This document shows positions 53,569 to 62,558 of a stretch of DNA of 64,000 nt, piece after piece. The notes under the pieces were generated by a model. The model was not told the DNA's origin and did not search any database. It saw only the letters and a list, made by a program, of their open reading frames with translations. This stretch comes from Burkholderiaceae bacterium (GTDB lineage: Bacteria > Pseudomonadota > Gammaproteobacteria > Burkholderiales > Burkholderiaceae_C): assembly GCA_913776825.1 (NCBI GenBank), contig CAJYPV010000019.1, positions 62,001 through 126,000 of the forward strand, in the 5' to 3' direction. The position numbers were made by a program, and so were the translations under genes. The stretch's first letter is position 1. Each line of letters opens with the position of its first letter.

Positions 53569-54312
53569 ATGAGCACCAAGCTGCCCTTCCAATTCAAGCC
53601 CGACCCCGCCGCCGCGTCGCCGCTGTACATGCAGCTGGCCCACAAGCTGGCGCAGGCCATCCGCGAAGGCCAGTACCAGGCGGATGAGGCCTTGCCGTCC
53701 GAGCGGGTGCTGTCGGAATCCCTGGACCTGTCGCGGGTGACCGCGCGCAAGGCGATCGATCGTCTGGTGGAGCAGGGCCTGATCGTGCGCAAGCGCGGCT
53801 CCGGCAATTACATCGCGCCGAAGCTGGAGCAGCCGCTGTCGCGCCTGACCAGCTTCTCCGAGGAGCTGCATCAGCGCGGCTTCAAGCCCAGCAGTCGCTG
53901 GCTGACCCGCGGCTTCGCCATGGCGGCGCCGGATGAGCAGCTGTCGCTCGGCCTGACCACCGGCCAACGGGTGGCGCGCCTGGAGCGGCTGCGCCTGGCC
54001 GATGCGGTGGTGATGGCGTATGAGCTGAGCGTGCTGCCGGAAGCCGTGCTGCCGGACCCGCAGAAGGTCGACGCCTCCCTGTACGAACACCTGGCCCGTC
54101 AGGGCCGCGCGCCGGTGCGCGCGCTTCAACACATTCGAGCCATCAATGCGGATTCGCGGCTGGCCGGCCTGCTGGAAGTTCCAGTCGGCCAGGCGGTGCT
54201 GTTCATCACGCGGGTGGGATATCTGGACCTGGGTCAAGCGGTCGAGCTGACCCATTCCTACTGCCGCAGCGATTACTACGACTTCGTCGCGGAGATGAGG
54301 CGCGACGGATGA
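53569..54312 (+). CDS. GntR/HutC-family regulator of GlcNAc use
   Basis: 247 residues from the ATG at 53569. The GntR winged helix is at about 20-75 (PLYMQLAHKLAQAIREGQY; ALPSERVLSESLDLSRVTAR), followed by a UTRA ligand domain (LTSFSEELHQRGFKPSSRWL; LERLRLADAVVMAYELSVLP; LEVPVGQAVLFITRVGYLD). NagR-like members of this family sense GlcN-6-P or GlcNAc-6-P and release operators. The stop overlaps nagA by 4 nt. Confidence 0.92.
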   Translation: MSTKLPFQFKPDPAAASPLYMQLAHKLAQAIREGQYQADEALPSERVLSESLDLSRVTARKAIDRLVEQGLIVRKRGSGNYIAPKLEQPLSRLTSFSEELHQRGFKPSSRWLTRGFAMAAPDEQLSLGLTTGQRVARLERLRLADAVVMAYELSVLPEAVLPDPQKVDASLYEHLARQGRAPVRALQHIRAINADSRLAGLLEVPVGQAVLFITRVGYLDLGQAVELTHSYCRSDYYDFVAEMRRDG

Positions 54313-55451
54313 CGGACACACAGCACATCGACGGATTCATCCTGACACCGAGCGGCTTTCTCCGCGGTGTGCTGGTTCATCAGGCGGGGCGCATCACCCG
54401 CATCGACGGCGATGCCGTCTCCGAATCCGAGGTGCGGCAGGGCAGCCAGATGTTGCCCATCGTGCTGCCCGGTTTCATCGATCTTCATGTGCATGGCGGC
54501 GCCGGGCGCGACACCATGGAAGGGCAGGGCGCCGCGCAGGCCATCGCCCGCCTGCATGCGCGGCATGGCACGACCTCGCTGCTGGCCACCACGATGACCG
54601 CGCCGCTGGAGGAGATCCGCAGCGCGCTGCATGACCTCACCGAGCCCTGCGCGCATCGTCCCGCCGGTGCCGCGCGCGTGCTGGGCGTGCATCTCGAAGG
54701 GCCCTACATCAACCCCGGCAAGCTCGGCGCACAGCCGGACTTTGCCAAGGTCGCGACGCTGGACGAGATCCATGCGCTGCATGCGATCGCGCCGATCCGA
54801 CTGATCACGCTCGCGCCGGAACTGCCGGGCAATCTCGATCTGGTGGCGCAACTGCGCGCGGCGGGATTCCAGGTCCAGATCGGCCACACGCTCGGCACCT
54901 ATGAAGACGGCGTCGCTGCGCTCGGCCGCGGCGCGGGCGGCTTCACCCATCTGTTCAATGCGATGACCGGGCTGCATCACCGCGAGCCCGGCATGGTCGG
55001 CGCCGCGCTGGCGCATGCGCAGTACGCCGAAGTCATTCCCGATCTGCTGCATGTGCATCCGGGCGCGATCCGGGTGGCGCTGCGCAGCATTCCCTGTCTG
55101 TTCTGCGTGACCGACTCCACCGCCGCCGCCGGCATGCCGGACGGCGAGTACAGCCTGGGTCGGCACCGGGTCACCAAATGCATGGGCGGCGTGCGCCTGC
55201 CCGACGGCACGCTGGCCGGTTCGACGCTGACGATGGACCAGGCGCTGCGCAACCTGGTGCTGAAGCTGGGCCTGACGATCGACGACGCCTCGCGGCGCGT
55301 GTCGACGCATGCGGCCGATTACCTGGGTCTGGACGATCGGGGCCGTCTGGCGCCGGGCGCCTGGGCAGATCTTGTTGTCTTGGACCGTGGCTTGCAGTTG
55401 CAACGCGTGGTCGTGGAAGGGGAAGCAATTGACCTCGCGAATGCTGGATGA
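54309..55451 (+). CDS. nagA: N-acetylglucosamine-6-phosphate deacetylase
   Basis: 380 residues. Amidohydrolase converting GlcNAc-6-P to GlcN-6-P. Metal-site and substrate blocks: PGFIDLHVHGGAGRDTMEG, GVHLEGPYINPGKLGAQP (metal Glu), QIGHTLGTYEDG, THLFNAMTGLHHREPGMVGA, and VTDSTAAAGMPDGEYSLG (catalytic Asp). Overlaps the GntR gene by 4 nt. Confidence 0.97.
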   Translation: MTDTQHIDGFILTPSGFLRGVLVHQAGRITRIDGDAVSESEVRQGSQMLPIVLPGFIDLHVHGGAGRDTMEGQGAAQAIARLHARHGTTSLLATTMTAPLEEIRSALHDLTEPCAHRPAGAARVLGVHLEGPYINPGKLGAQPDFAKVATLDEIHALHAIAPIRLITLAPELPGNLDLVAQLRAAGFQVQIGHTLGTYEDGVAALGRGAGGFTHLFNAMTGLHHREPGMVGAALAHAQYAEVIPDLLHVHPGAIRVALRSIPCLFCVTDSTAAAGMPDGEYSLGRHRVTKCMGGVRLPDGTLAGSTLTMDQALRNLVLKLGLTIDDASRRVSTHAADYLGLDDRGRLAPGAWADLVVLDRGLQLQRVVVEGEAIDLANAG

Positions 55452-56451
55452 GGCGCTGAGCGCGCCGCAAGTGGTGGCCCGTCAACTGGCCGCCGATCAG
55501 AATGCCTATGCCGCCCTGGGCGAAGCGCTGCGCGATCAGCCGCCCAGCTCGCTGCTGACCATCGCCCGCGGCAGTTCCGACCATGCCTCGCATTACCTGG
55601 CCTATCTGGTCATGGCGCGACTGGGCCGGCTGGTGACCTCGCTGCCGATGTCGCTGATCACGCTCTATCAGAGCAAGATCGAGAGCAAGGGGCTGGTCTC
55701 GTTCGCGTTCTCGCAATCCGGTCAGAGCCCGGATCTGGTGTCGCCGACCGAGTATTTCCGCGCCAACGGCGCGCGCACCGTCGCCTTCGTCAATGCCGAC
55801 GGCTCGCCGCTGGAGCAGGCGGCCGAGCATGTGTTCCGTCTGCATGCCGGCGTGGAGCAGAGCGTCGCCGCGACCAAGAGCTACATCGCGCAACTGGTCG
55901 CCGGCGCGCGGGTCGTCGCTGCGTGGCAAGGCGATGAAGACCTGGCCGCCGCGCTGCAGCAGTTGCCGCAGGCAATGGAAGCAGCGGCTCGTCAGCGTTG
56001 GGATGTGGCGGTCGAGGTGCTCCAGCGCGCGGACAAGCTGTTCGTGATCGGCCGCGGGACGTCCCTGCCGATCGCGCTGGAGGCGGCGCTCAAGTTCAAG
56101 GAGACCTGCGGCATCCAGGCCGAGGCCTTCTCCGGCGCCGAGGTGAAGCACGGTCCGATGGCGCTGGTGGACGAGGGCTATCCGCTGCTGGTGTTCGCGC
56201 CGCGCGGTCCCGCCCAGGCCGGACTGCTGGCGCTGGCCGACGAAATGCGCGGACGCGGCGCACGGGTGTTGCTGGCCGCGCCGGCCGGCACGCCGGGCGC
56301 CGAGCTGCCGCTCGCCTGCACCGGCAATGAGGACCTGGACCCGATCGCCGCGGTGCAGAGCTTCTATCCGATGGTGGAAGCGCTGGCCCAGGCGCGGGGC
56401 CTGAACCCGGACCAGCCGCGCCATCTGGCCAAGGTCACCAAGACGCATTGA
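55429..56451 (+). CDS. SIS-type glucosamine-6-phosphate deaminase
   Basis: 340 residues from a TTG at 55429, preferred because GGAAGGGG lies 6 nt upstream and gives MTSRMLDEALSAPQVVARQL, the usual opening; the first ATG is at 55441. Two SIS domains (LLTIARGSSDHASHYLAYLV; VSFAFSQSGQSPDLVSPTEY; KLFVIGRGTSLPIALEAALK; FSGAEVKHGPMALVDEGYPL) with no glutaminase part, as in NagB-II. Turns GlcN-6-P into fructose-6-P and ammonia. Overlaps the end of nagA. Confidence 0.92.
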   Translation: MTSRMLDEALSAPQVVARQLAADQNAYAALGEALRDQPPSSLLTIARGSSDHASHYLAYLVMARLGRLVTSLPMSLITLYQSKIESKGLVSFAFSQSGQSPDLVSPTEYFRANGARTVAFVNADGSPLEQAAEHVFRLHAGVEQSVAATKSYIAQLVAGARVVAAWQGDEDLAAALQQLPQAMEAAARQRWDVAVEVLQRADKLFVIGRGTSLPIALEAALKFKETCGIQAEAFSGAEVKHGPMALVDEGYPLLVFAPRGPAQAGLLALADEMRGRGARVLLAAPAGTPGAELPLACTGNEDLDPIAAVQSFYPMVEALAQARGLNPDQPRHLAKVTKTH

Positions 56452-56518
56452 GCGATTGAGCGATTGAGCGATTGAGCTAATGAGCCATCGAGGCGCGACG
56501 GCCTCTCGGCGTCGCGCC
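56448..56518. repeat. GATTGAGC tandem repeat and hairpin after the deaminase gene
   Basis: About four units of the 8-mer ATTGAGCG or close variants start at the stop codon, followed by a perfect 9-bp hairpin GGCGCGACG/CGTCGCGCC (56492-56518, 9-nt loop). There is no T-run. The 240-bp gap up to the next gene shows no open frame I trust. Confidence 0.75.
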
Positions 56519-56691
56519 ATGACATGACATGACGACGCGATCGCGGCGAAGGCGCGCGGCCCACCGTTCGGGCGCTCAGGCGGCGAAACGTATGGCGCAT
56601 GCGGCGAGGCGGACGGGGCCTCGTCCTCCGATGGACGCGACGCTGCGGCGCCGCGTGACCCCTGCGGCCGCAGTGCCGGAAGAGAGTTGAC

Positions 56692-58173
56692 ATGAACGAT
56701 TCGAAGATTCACCCCGGGCGCCTGGTGATGGTGGACATCCAGGGCAAATCCCTGGATGCCGACACGGCCGCCTTCCTGCGCGCGCAGCAGATCCGCGCGG
56801 TCTGCCTGTTCCGCAAGAACCTGGGCACCGAAGCCGAGGTCCGCCAGCTCACCCGCGACCTGCGCGAGGCCATGGGCCCCGACGCGCTGATCGGCCTCGA
56901 TCAGGAAGGCGGTTCGGTGGTGCGCGCGACCTTCCTGCCGCAAGCGCCGTCGGCGATGGCGCTGGGCGCGGCGGGCGATGAATCGCTGGCCGAAGCGGTG
57001 GGCGCGGCGGTGGCGCGCGGGCTTCGCGGCATCGGCATCAACTGGAACTTTGCGCCGGTCACCGACATCAACAACAACCCCGCCAATCCGGTGATCGCCG
57101 AGCGCAGCTTCGGCGAGAGCGCGGACACGGTGACGCGTCTCGCCGGCGCCTGGATGCGGGGCTCGCTCGCGGCGGGTGTGGCCTGCTGCATCAAGCATTT
57201 CCCGGGGCATGGCGACACGCATGTCGACTCCCATCTGGATCTGCCGACGGTCGACAAGACCCGCGAGGAACTGGATGCGCTGGAGCTGCGCCCGTTCAAG
57301 GCGCTGCGCGATCAGGCGCCGTCGATGATGACGGCCCACATCGTCTATCCCAAGATCGATCCGGACTATCCCGCGACGCTGTCGCCGCGCATCCTGGGCG
57401 GCATCCTGCGGCAGGAGTGGGGCTATGACGGCGTCGTCATCACCGATGCGCTGATGATGAAGGCCATCGCCGAGCGCTACGGCTATGCGAAGGCGGCGGT
57501 GCTGGCCATCCAGGCGGGCGCCGACATGATCCTGGCGCAGGGCTCGCTGCAGGAGCAGGCGCAATCGATCCAGGCGCTGCAGGAGGCGCTGAACGACGGC
57601 GCGCTCAGCTCGTCGCGCGTGGCGCAATCGGCCGAGCGGCTGGATCGCATGGCGCGCGCCTATCCGGTGCGTTTCGATGATTACGTCGGCGCCCCTCGCG
57701 AGGCCGACGATGCCCTGATGCGCCGCGCCTGGGCCGCCGGCCTGAGCGCGCTGCGCGGCGCCCGTGCGCCGGGACGGGACCAGCCCGTGCGGGTGCTGGT
57801 GCAGGACCTGGTGCCCACCGACGGGGTGTCCGAGGCCGGACCGACCGGCACGCAGGCCCGCGCGCTCTTCGATGGGCATCGGGATGTCGAATTCGTGGCG
57901 CTGGACGACATCGCTGCGCTGGACTGGGCCTCGCTGCCACAGGACGGACGGCTGAACATCGTCGTCTCGACCCACCGCGCGCGGTATGGCGAGCAGGCCC
58001 GCCGCTGGACGCCCGATCTGCATCTGGTGCTGTGGAATCCGTTCCAGGCGCTGGACGTCGCCGCGCCGACGGTGGTGAGCTGGGGTTATGCCGACGGCGC
58101 GTTGGCCGCGCTCAAGGACTGGCTGCAGGGCGCTCACACCGCCGCTGGCCGTTCGCCGGTGACGCTCGACTGA
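56692..58173 (+). CDS. GH3 beta-N-acetylhexosaminidase
   Basis: 493 residues. Glycoside hydrolase family 3, removing terminal GlcNAc from chitooligosaccharides or muropeptides. GLDQEGGSVVR, GINWNFAPVTDINNNPANPV and the acid/base motif KHFPGHGDTHVDSH are the NagZ-type signature; the nucleophile Asp is in DGVVITDALMMKAI. It has a C-terminal second domain of about 150 residues, making it longer than classical NagZ (about 340). No signal peptide, so cytoplasmic. The start has GAGAG upstream. Confidence 0.93.
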   Translation: MNDSKIHPGRLVMVDIQGKSLDADTAAFLRAQQIRAVCLFRKNLGTEAEVRQLTRDLREAMGPDALIGLDQEGGSVVRATFLPQAPSAMALGAAGDESLAEAVGAAVARGLRGIGINWNFAPVTDINNNPANPVIAERSFGESADTVTRLAGAWMRGSLAAGVACCIKHFPGHGDTHVDSHLDLPTVDKTREELDALELRPFKALRDQAPSMMTAHIVYPKIDPDYPATLSPRILGGILRQEWGYDGVVITDALMMKAIAERYGYAKAAVLAIQAGADMILAQGSLQEQAQSIQALQEALNDGALSSSRVAQSAERLDRMARAYPVRFDDYVGAPREADDALMRRAWAAGLSALRGARAPGRDQPVRVLVQDLVPTDGVSEAGPTGTQARALFDGHRDVEFVALDDIAALDWASLPQDGRLNIVVSTHRARYGEQARRWTPDLHLVLWNPFQALDVAAPTVVSWGYADGALAALKDWLQGAHTAAGRSPVTLD

Positions 58174-58261
58174 CGGCCGGCTGAACCCACGCCGCACGAC
58201 ACCATCCGACCACGCGCCCCATCGACACCACGTCGAGCCCATCGAGACGAGGACCTCCGCC

Positions 58262-59569
58262 ATGACTCCCCCGCGTTCACCGATCCGCTGGGTGCCCAGC
58301 CTCTACTTTGTGCAGGGCATGCAATTCTTCGTGGTCATGCTGATCGCGGGGCTGATGTTCAAGAACATGGGCGTGCCCAACGACCAGATCGCCCGCTGGA
58401 CCGGCGTGCTCGGCCTGGCCTGGGCCTTCAAGCCGCTCTGGAGCCCGTTCCTGGAACTGGCGCGCAGCAAGAAGCTGATCGTGGTGTCGATGCAGTTCAC
58501 CGGCGCGGCCGGCCTGGCGCTGATGGTGGTCGCGCTGCAGTTGCCGATGTGGTTCGCCGCCAGCATCGGCGTGCTGTTCCTGCTGGCCTATGCCTCGGCC
58601 ACGCACGACATCGCCTGCGACGGGCTCTACATGGCGTCGCTGGATGACCGTCAACAGGCGGCCTATGCCGGCTGGCAGGGCGCGTTCTTCAATGCGTCGA
58701 AGTTCCTGACGCTGGGCGGACTGCTGGTGCTGGCGGGCCATCTCGAGCGCGCGATGGGCGTGATGAGCGCCTGGTCGGTGATCTTCGCGGTGCTGGCGGT
58801 GCTGCTGTTCGTGCTGGCCACCTACAACGCCTATGCGCTGCCGGGCGCGCTCAACAGCGGGCATGCGCAACTGACCGCCGCCGGGGTCTGGCGGACCCTG
58901 CGCGAGGTGATCGAGGATTTCCTGCGCAAGCCCGGCATCGTGATGGCGATCCTGTTCATCGTGATGTTCCGCTTCGCCGAAGGCCAGGTGCAGACCATCG
59001 GGCCGCTGTTCCTGATCGAAGCCCGCGAGAAGGGCGGCCTGGGATTGAGCACCGAGCAGGTCGGCGGCATCTACGGCACGGTCGGCACCGGCGCGTTCCT
59101 GCTGGGCAGCATCCTGGGCGGTTACTTCACCAGCTGGCTGAGCCTGCGCCGCGCGATGCCCAGCTTGATCGTCGCCATGGCGGTGCCCAATGTGACCTTC
59201 TACTACCTGGCCACCACCTTGCCGCAGGACCTGTGGCATGTCGGCGGCGCGGTGGCGGTGGAGATGTTCGGCTACGGCTTCGGCTTCGTCGGCATGATTC
59301 TCTACATCATGCAGGCGGTCGCGCCGGGCAAGTACCAGACGGCCCATTACGCGCTGGGCTCGGGCGTGATGCAGCTGGGCTTCATCCTGTCCAAGACGAT
59401 CAGCGGCGACATCCAGATCGCGATGGGCTATGAACGCTTCTTCCTCTGGACCATCGCCTGCGGCGCGCCCGCCTTGCTGCTGCTGCTGTTCGTGCGTCTG
59501 CCCGGTGCGCCTGTGGCCGCACCGCAGGCCGACATCGCCGCGCAGGACGCGGTGAAGAGCGTGCCATGA
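58262..59569 (+). CDS. AmpG-like MFS permease
   Basis: 435 residues with about twelve membrane segments. AmpG-type muropeptide/sugar permease, indicated by ARWTGVLGLAWAFKPLWSPF, ATHDIACDGLYMASLDDRQQ and GQVQTIGPLFLIEAREKGGL. Following a GH3 hexosaminidase it likely imports chitobiose, GlcNAc or anhydro-muropeptides. The stop overlaps the GH16-like gene (ATGA). Confidence 0.9.
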   Translation: MTPPRSPIRWVPSLYFVQGMQFFVVMLIAGLMFKNMGVPNDQIARWTGVLGLAWAFKPLWSPFLELARSKKLIVVSMQFTGAAGLALMVVALQLPMWFAASIGVLFLLAYASATHDIACDGLYMASLDDRQQAAYAGWQGAFFNASKFLTLGGLLVLAGHLERAMGVMSAWSVIFAVLAVLLFVLATYNAYALPGALNSGHAQLTAAGVWRTLREVIEDFLRKPGIVMAILFIVMFRFAEGQVQTIGPLFLIEAREKGGLGLSTEQVGGIYGTVGTGAFLLGSILGGYFTSWLSLRRAMPSLIVAMAVPNVTFYYLATTLPQDLWHVGGAVAVEMFGYGFGFVGMILYIMQAVAPGKYQTAHYALGSGVMQLGFILSKTISGDIQIAMGYERFFLWTIACGAPALLLLLFVRLPGAPVAAPQADIAAQDAVKSVP

Positions 59570-60588
59570 GCAGCGCTGCTGTGAGGCCCACTCGCTTGGC
59601 GGCGCTCGCCATCGCTGCAGGGTCGGCGCTGGCCTTCGGTCTGATGGCGACGCCAGCCTGGTCGGCGGACGCGAAGCCGGACGTTCCGACGGCATCGGCA
59701 GACGCAGCGGCCCTCACCGCGCCCTTCCCCGCGCCGAGCGCGGTCTTCTTCGACGATTTCGATTACCCCAATCCCGCTGCGCTGTTCCAGCACGGCTGGA
59801 CCGCCCGCACCGTCGCCGGTCATCCCGGCATCCCGGGTGCGCGTTGGGCGCCTGAAGGCGTGAGCCTGGTCGACGATCCGCAGCAGCGCGGCGGGCGCTG
59901 GCTCCGACTGCGCGCCAGCACCGACGGCACGGGCGCGGGCACGTCGCAGGTGCAGCTGTGCCATCAGCGCAAGTACCTGACGGGGACCTATGCGGCGCGG
60001 GTGCGCTTCAGCGACGAGCCGGTGTCCGGCGCGGACGGCGATCCGGTCATCCAGACGTTCTATGCGGTCAGCCCGCTGCGCTTCGATTTCGATCCGGAGT
60101 TCAGCGAGCTGGACTGGGAATACCTGCCGAACGGTGGCTGGGGCAGCGACAAGACGCGGCTTTACGGCATCACCTGGCAGACCGTTCGGCTGGATCCCTG
60201 GCTGGCCTTCAACCAGCAGCATGAAGAATTCGGCGCGCTGGGCCGACGGGGGCAGGACATGCACACGCTGGTGATCCAGGTGGCCGACGGACAGACCCGA
60301 TGGTTCCTGGATGGCCGCCCGATCAGCACCCATGGCGGACGCAACTATCCGGTGGTGCCGATGTCGATCAACTTCAATCTCTGGTTCTCGCCGAATGGTC
60401 CGTTGCCGCAGGGCGGCGCACCGCGGGTGTATGAGCAGGAGGTCGACTGGGTGCTGCATGCGAAGGATCAGGTGCTCAGTCCCGCCGAGGTCGACGCGCA
60501 GGTCAGCCGCTGGCGCGCCTCCGGCGTGAAGCGACTGGACACGGTGCCGGCCGCCCAACCCGCCCTGGAAAGCCGCTGCGACGTCTGA
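59566..60588 (+). CDS. Exported GH16-like beta-sandwich protein
   Basis: 340 residues. A signal peptide (LAALAIAAGSALAFGLMATP, cleaved after AWSA) precedes a concanavalin-like sandwich of the GH16 type: VFFDDFDYPN, GTYAARVRFSDEPVSGADGD, FSELDWEYLPNGGWG and VIQVADGQTRWFLDGRPIS. The FSELDWEYLP segment corresponds to the GH16 ExDxE catalytic strand; the second acidic residue is offset, so catalysis is not certain. Periplasmic; coupled by a 4-nt overlap to the permease gene. Possibly binds or cuts a chitin-associated glycan. Confidence 0.75.
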   Translation: MSSAAVRPTRLAALAIAAGSALAFGLMATPAWSADAKPDVPTASADAAALTAPFPAPSAVFFDDFDYPNPAALFQHGWTARTVAGHPGIPGARWAPEGVSLVDDPQQRGGRWLRLRASTDGTGAGTSQVQLCHQRKYLTGTYAARVRFSDEPVSGADGDPVIQTFYAVSPLRFDFDPEFSELDWEYLPNGGWGSDKTRLYGITWQTVRLDPWLAFNQQHEEFGALGRRGQDMHTLVIQVADGQTRWFLDGRPISTHGGRNYPVVPMSINFNLWFSPNGPLPQGGAPRVYEQEVDWVLHAKDQVLSPAEVDAQVSRWRASGVKRLDTVPAAQPALESRCDV

Positions 60589-60617
60589 CGGTCCCGGTCG
60601 CGCGCACGAAGAATTTC

Positions 60618-61691
60618 ATGAGCTCTACTTCCCCACGACTCGCATCGGTCGATGCGCTGCGCGGCCTGGCCGTCGCCGCGATGCTGCTGGTCAACAACCC
60701 CGGCGACTGGGGCCATGTCTATGCGCCGCTGGAGCACGCGGCCTGGCACGGCTGGACGCCCACCGATCTGGTGTTCCCGTTCTTCCTGTTCATCGTCGGC
60801 GTGTCGCTGTCATTGGCGATGGGCGCGCGGATCGAGTCGGGCGCGACCGCCGGCTTGCGGCGCACCGTGCTGATCCGCGCGATGCGCATCCTCGTGCTCG
60901 GGCTGGCCCTGCATGCGCTCGCCTGGTGGCTGATGGACCGACCCGCGTTGCGGCTGCCCGGCGTGTTGCAGCGCATCGGGCTGTGCTTCGGCGTGGTCGG
61001 ACTGATCGTCCTCCAATGGCGCGCACGCGGGCAGTGGGCAGCGTTGACGCTGCTGTTGGCGGGCTATGCGGCGCTGCTGTGGTGGGGCGGATCGCTGGAG
61101 AAGGTCGGCAATATCGCCAGCCGGATCGATGCCTTTCTGCTGGGCGCGCACGGCTATGAATGGGATCCAGCCACCGGCGTGGGGCACGATCCCGAAGGCA
61201 TCGTGTCGACGCTCGGCGCGCTGGCGACCACCGTGCTGGGCTGGCGCTGCGGCGAGGCCTTGCGTCGGGGCGCCTGGCGCGAGCTGGGCGCGATCGCGGC
61301 GGTGTCGGTGGTGCTGGGCTGGGGCCTGGACGCGTCCGGTGTGCTGCCGATCAACAAGAACCTGTGGACGCCCGCCTTCGTGCTGTGGACCGGCGGCCTG
61401 GCGGCACTGGCGCTGAGCCTCGCCCATGTGCTGATCGATCAGCAGGGCGCGCCGGCGCTGTTCCGCAGCTTCGGCGTGAATGCGATCGCCGCGTATGCGG
61501 GGGCCTGGATCAGCACGGTGCTGCTGGAAGGCCTCGGCTGGATGGGCCCGCTGTATGCGCACGGCTTCGGCTGGCTCGGCCCGATCGTGGGGCCCTATGG
61601 TCAATCGCTGGCGTTTGCGCTGGCGTTCGTCGCCGTCTGGTGGGCGGTGGTGCGATGGATGGATGCGCGTCGGTTCTACATCAAGGTGTGA
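60618..61691 (+). CDS. nagX: NagX-like membrane acyltransferase (DUF5009/HGSNAT type)
   Basis: 357 residues and about ten membrane helices. Related to heparan-alpha-glucosaminide N-acetyltransferase: RLASVDALRGLAVAAMLLVN, then GWTPTDLVFPFFLFIVGVSL and PGVLQRIGLCFGVVGLIVLQ, with INKNLWTPAFVLWTGGLAAL near the end. This family is a regular member of proteobacterial GlcNAc-use clusters, where it is called NagX. Function there is not proven; re-acetylation of glucosamine for uptake has been proposed. Confidence 0.9.
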   Translation: MSSTSPRLASVDALRGLAVAAMLLVNNPGDWGHVYAPLEHAAWHGWTPTDLVFPFFLFIVGVSLSLAMGARIESGATAGLRRTVLIRAMRILVLGLALHALAWWLMDRPALRLPGVLQRIGLCFGVVGLIVLQWRARGQWAALTLLLAGYAALLWWGGSLEKVGNIASRIDAFLLGAHGYEWDPATGVGHDPEGIVSTLGALATTVLGWRCGEALRRGAWRELGAIAAVSVVLGWGLDASGVLPINKNLWTPAFVLWTGGLAALALSLAHVLIDQQGAPALFRSFGVNAIAAYAGAWISTVLLEGLGWMGPLYAHGFGWLGPIVGPYGQSLAFALAFVAVWWAVVRWMDARRFYIKV

Positions 61692-61763
61692 ACCCGCAAG
61701 ACAGGGCGTGACGCAGCGCGGAGAATCGTCGACGGACCGAACCCTTCTCTTTGCGCCGCACGC

Positions 61764-62471
61764 ATGAGCTCACCGTTTTCCATCCGCATGCCGCCCGATG
61801 TGCAGTCGCTGCAGATCGGCGCCCACCAGGTGCTGTTGATCGACGACTTTCTCGACGATCCCTCGGCCTTGCTGGAGGCCGCCTGCGCCAGCGCGTTCGA
61901 GCTTTGCCCCGGCGTGGCGGAGGGCAAGGGCTATCCCGGCATGCGGGCAACGGCGCCGATGAGCTATTCGCAGGAGCTAGTGGCGCTGCTGGATCCGCTG
62001 ATCAAGGTGAACTTCGGCATCGACGATGCCTTGCCGCTGCGCAAGACGCCTTGCATGTTCTCGCTGACGACCGTGCCGCCGGCGTCGCTGGGCCCGTTGC
62101 AGCGCACGCCACATTTCGACTCGAGCACGCCGCATCACATGGCGGCGCTGTTGTATCTCTGCGGCGAGCAGCATGGCGGCACCGGTTTCTATCGCCATCG
62201 CGCCACCGGCCTGCAGCAGATCTCGCCGCAGACCAAGGCGGACTATGAGCAGGCCTATCGCGCGGAGATCGAGCGCCGCCCGCCGCCCCCGCGCTACTTC
62301 GACGACTCCGACGCGCACTTCGAGTTCCTCGGCATGGTGCCCGCGCGCTTCAACCGGCTGGTGGTCTACAGCGGCGGCTTGCTGCACACCGCTTGCGTGC
62401 ATCCGCAGCTGAGCATCAGCGGTGATCCTCGCCGCGGACGGCTGACGGTGAACACCTTCGTGGACTTCTGA
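61764..62471 (+). CDS. DUF6445-like protein with Fe(II)/2-oxoglutarate-type motif
   Basis: 235 residues. HxD in RTPHFDSSTPHHMAALLYLC and a later His in LVVYSGGLLHTACVHPQL fit the double-stranded beta-helix of Fe(II)/2-oxoglutarate enzymes, and RRGRLTVNTFVDF the terminal Arg strand. Proteins of this type recur beside TonB-dependent receptors and sugar genes in xanthomonads and related bacteria. Substrate unknown. Follows nagX by 72 nt and converges on the receptor gene. Confidence 0.75.
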   Translation: MSSPFSIRMPPDVQSLQIGAHQVLLIDDFLDDPSALLEAACASAFELCPGVAEGKGYPGMRATAPMSYSQELVALLDPLIKVNFGIDDALPLRKTPCMFSLTTVPPASLGPLQRTPHFDSSTPHHMAALLYLCGEQHGGTGFYRHRATGLQQISPQTKADYEQAYRAEIERRPPPPRYFDDSDAHFEFLGMVPARFNRLVVYSGGLLHTACVHPQLSISGDPRRGRLTVNTFVDF

Positions 62472-62495
62472 CGCGCGATCGAGCGCGCATGAAAA

Positions 62496-62516
62496 AGCCC
62501 GGCACGGGGCCGGGCT
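62496..62516 (-). terminator. Intrinsic terminator of the TonB-dependent receptor gene
   Basis: AGCCCGGC/GCCGGGCT stem with a 5-nt loop. On the - strand it is followed by TTTTTC. Lies 43 nt after the receptor stop codon. Confidence 0.8.
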
Positions 62517-62558
62517 GGGCGGGGTCGGGCGACGGATCGAATCCGTCGCCGAGGCGCA

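Noticed and set aside
55171..58263. A 1030-residue open frame on the - strand
   Set aside because: Opposite to nagA, the deaminase and the GH3 gene, all of which have clear family motifs. Arg/Gln-rich shadow.
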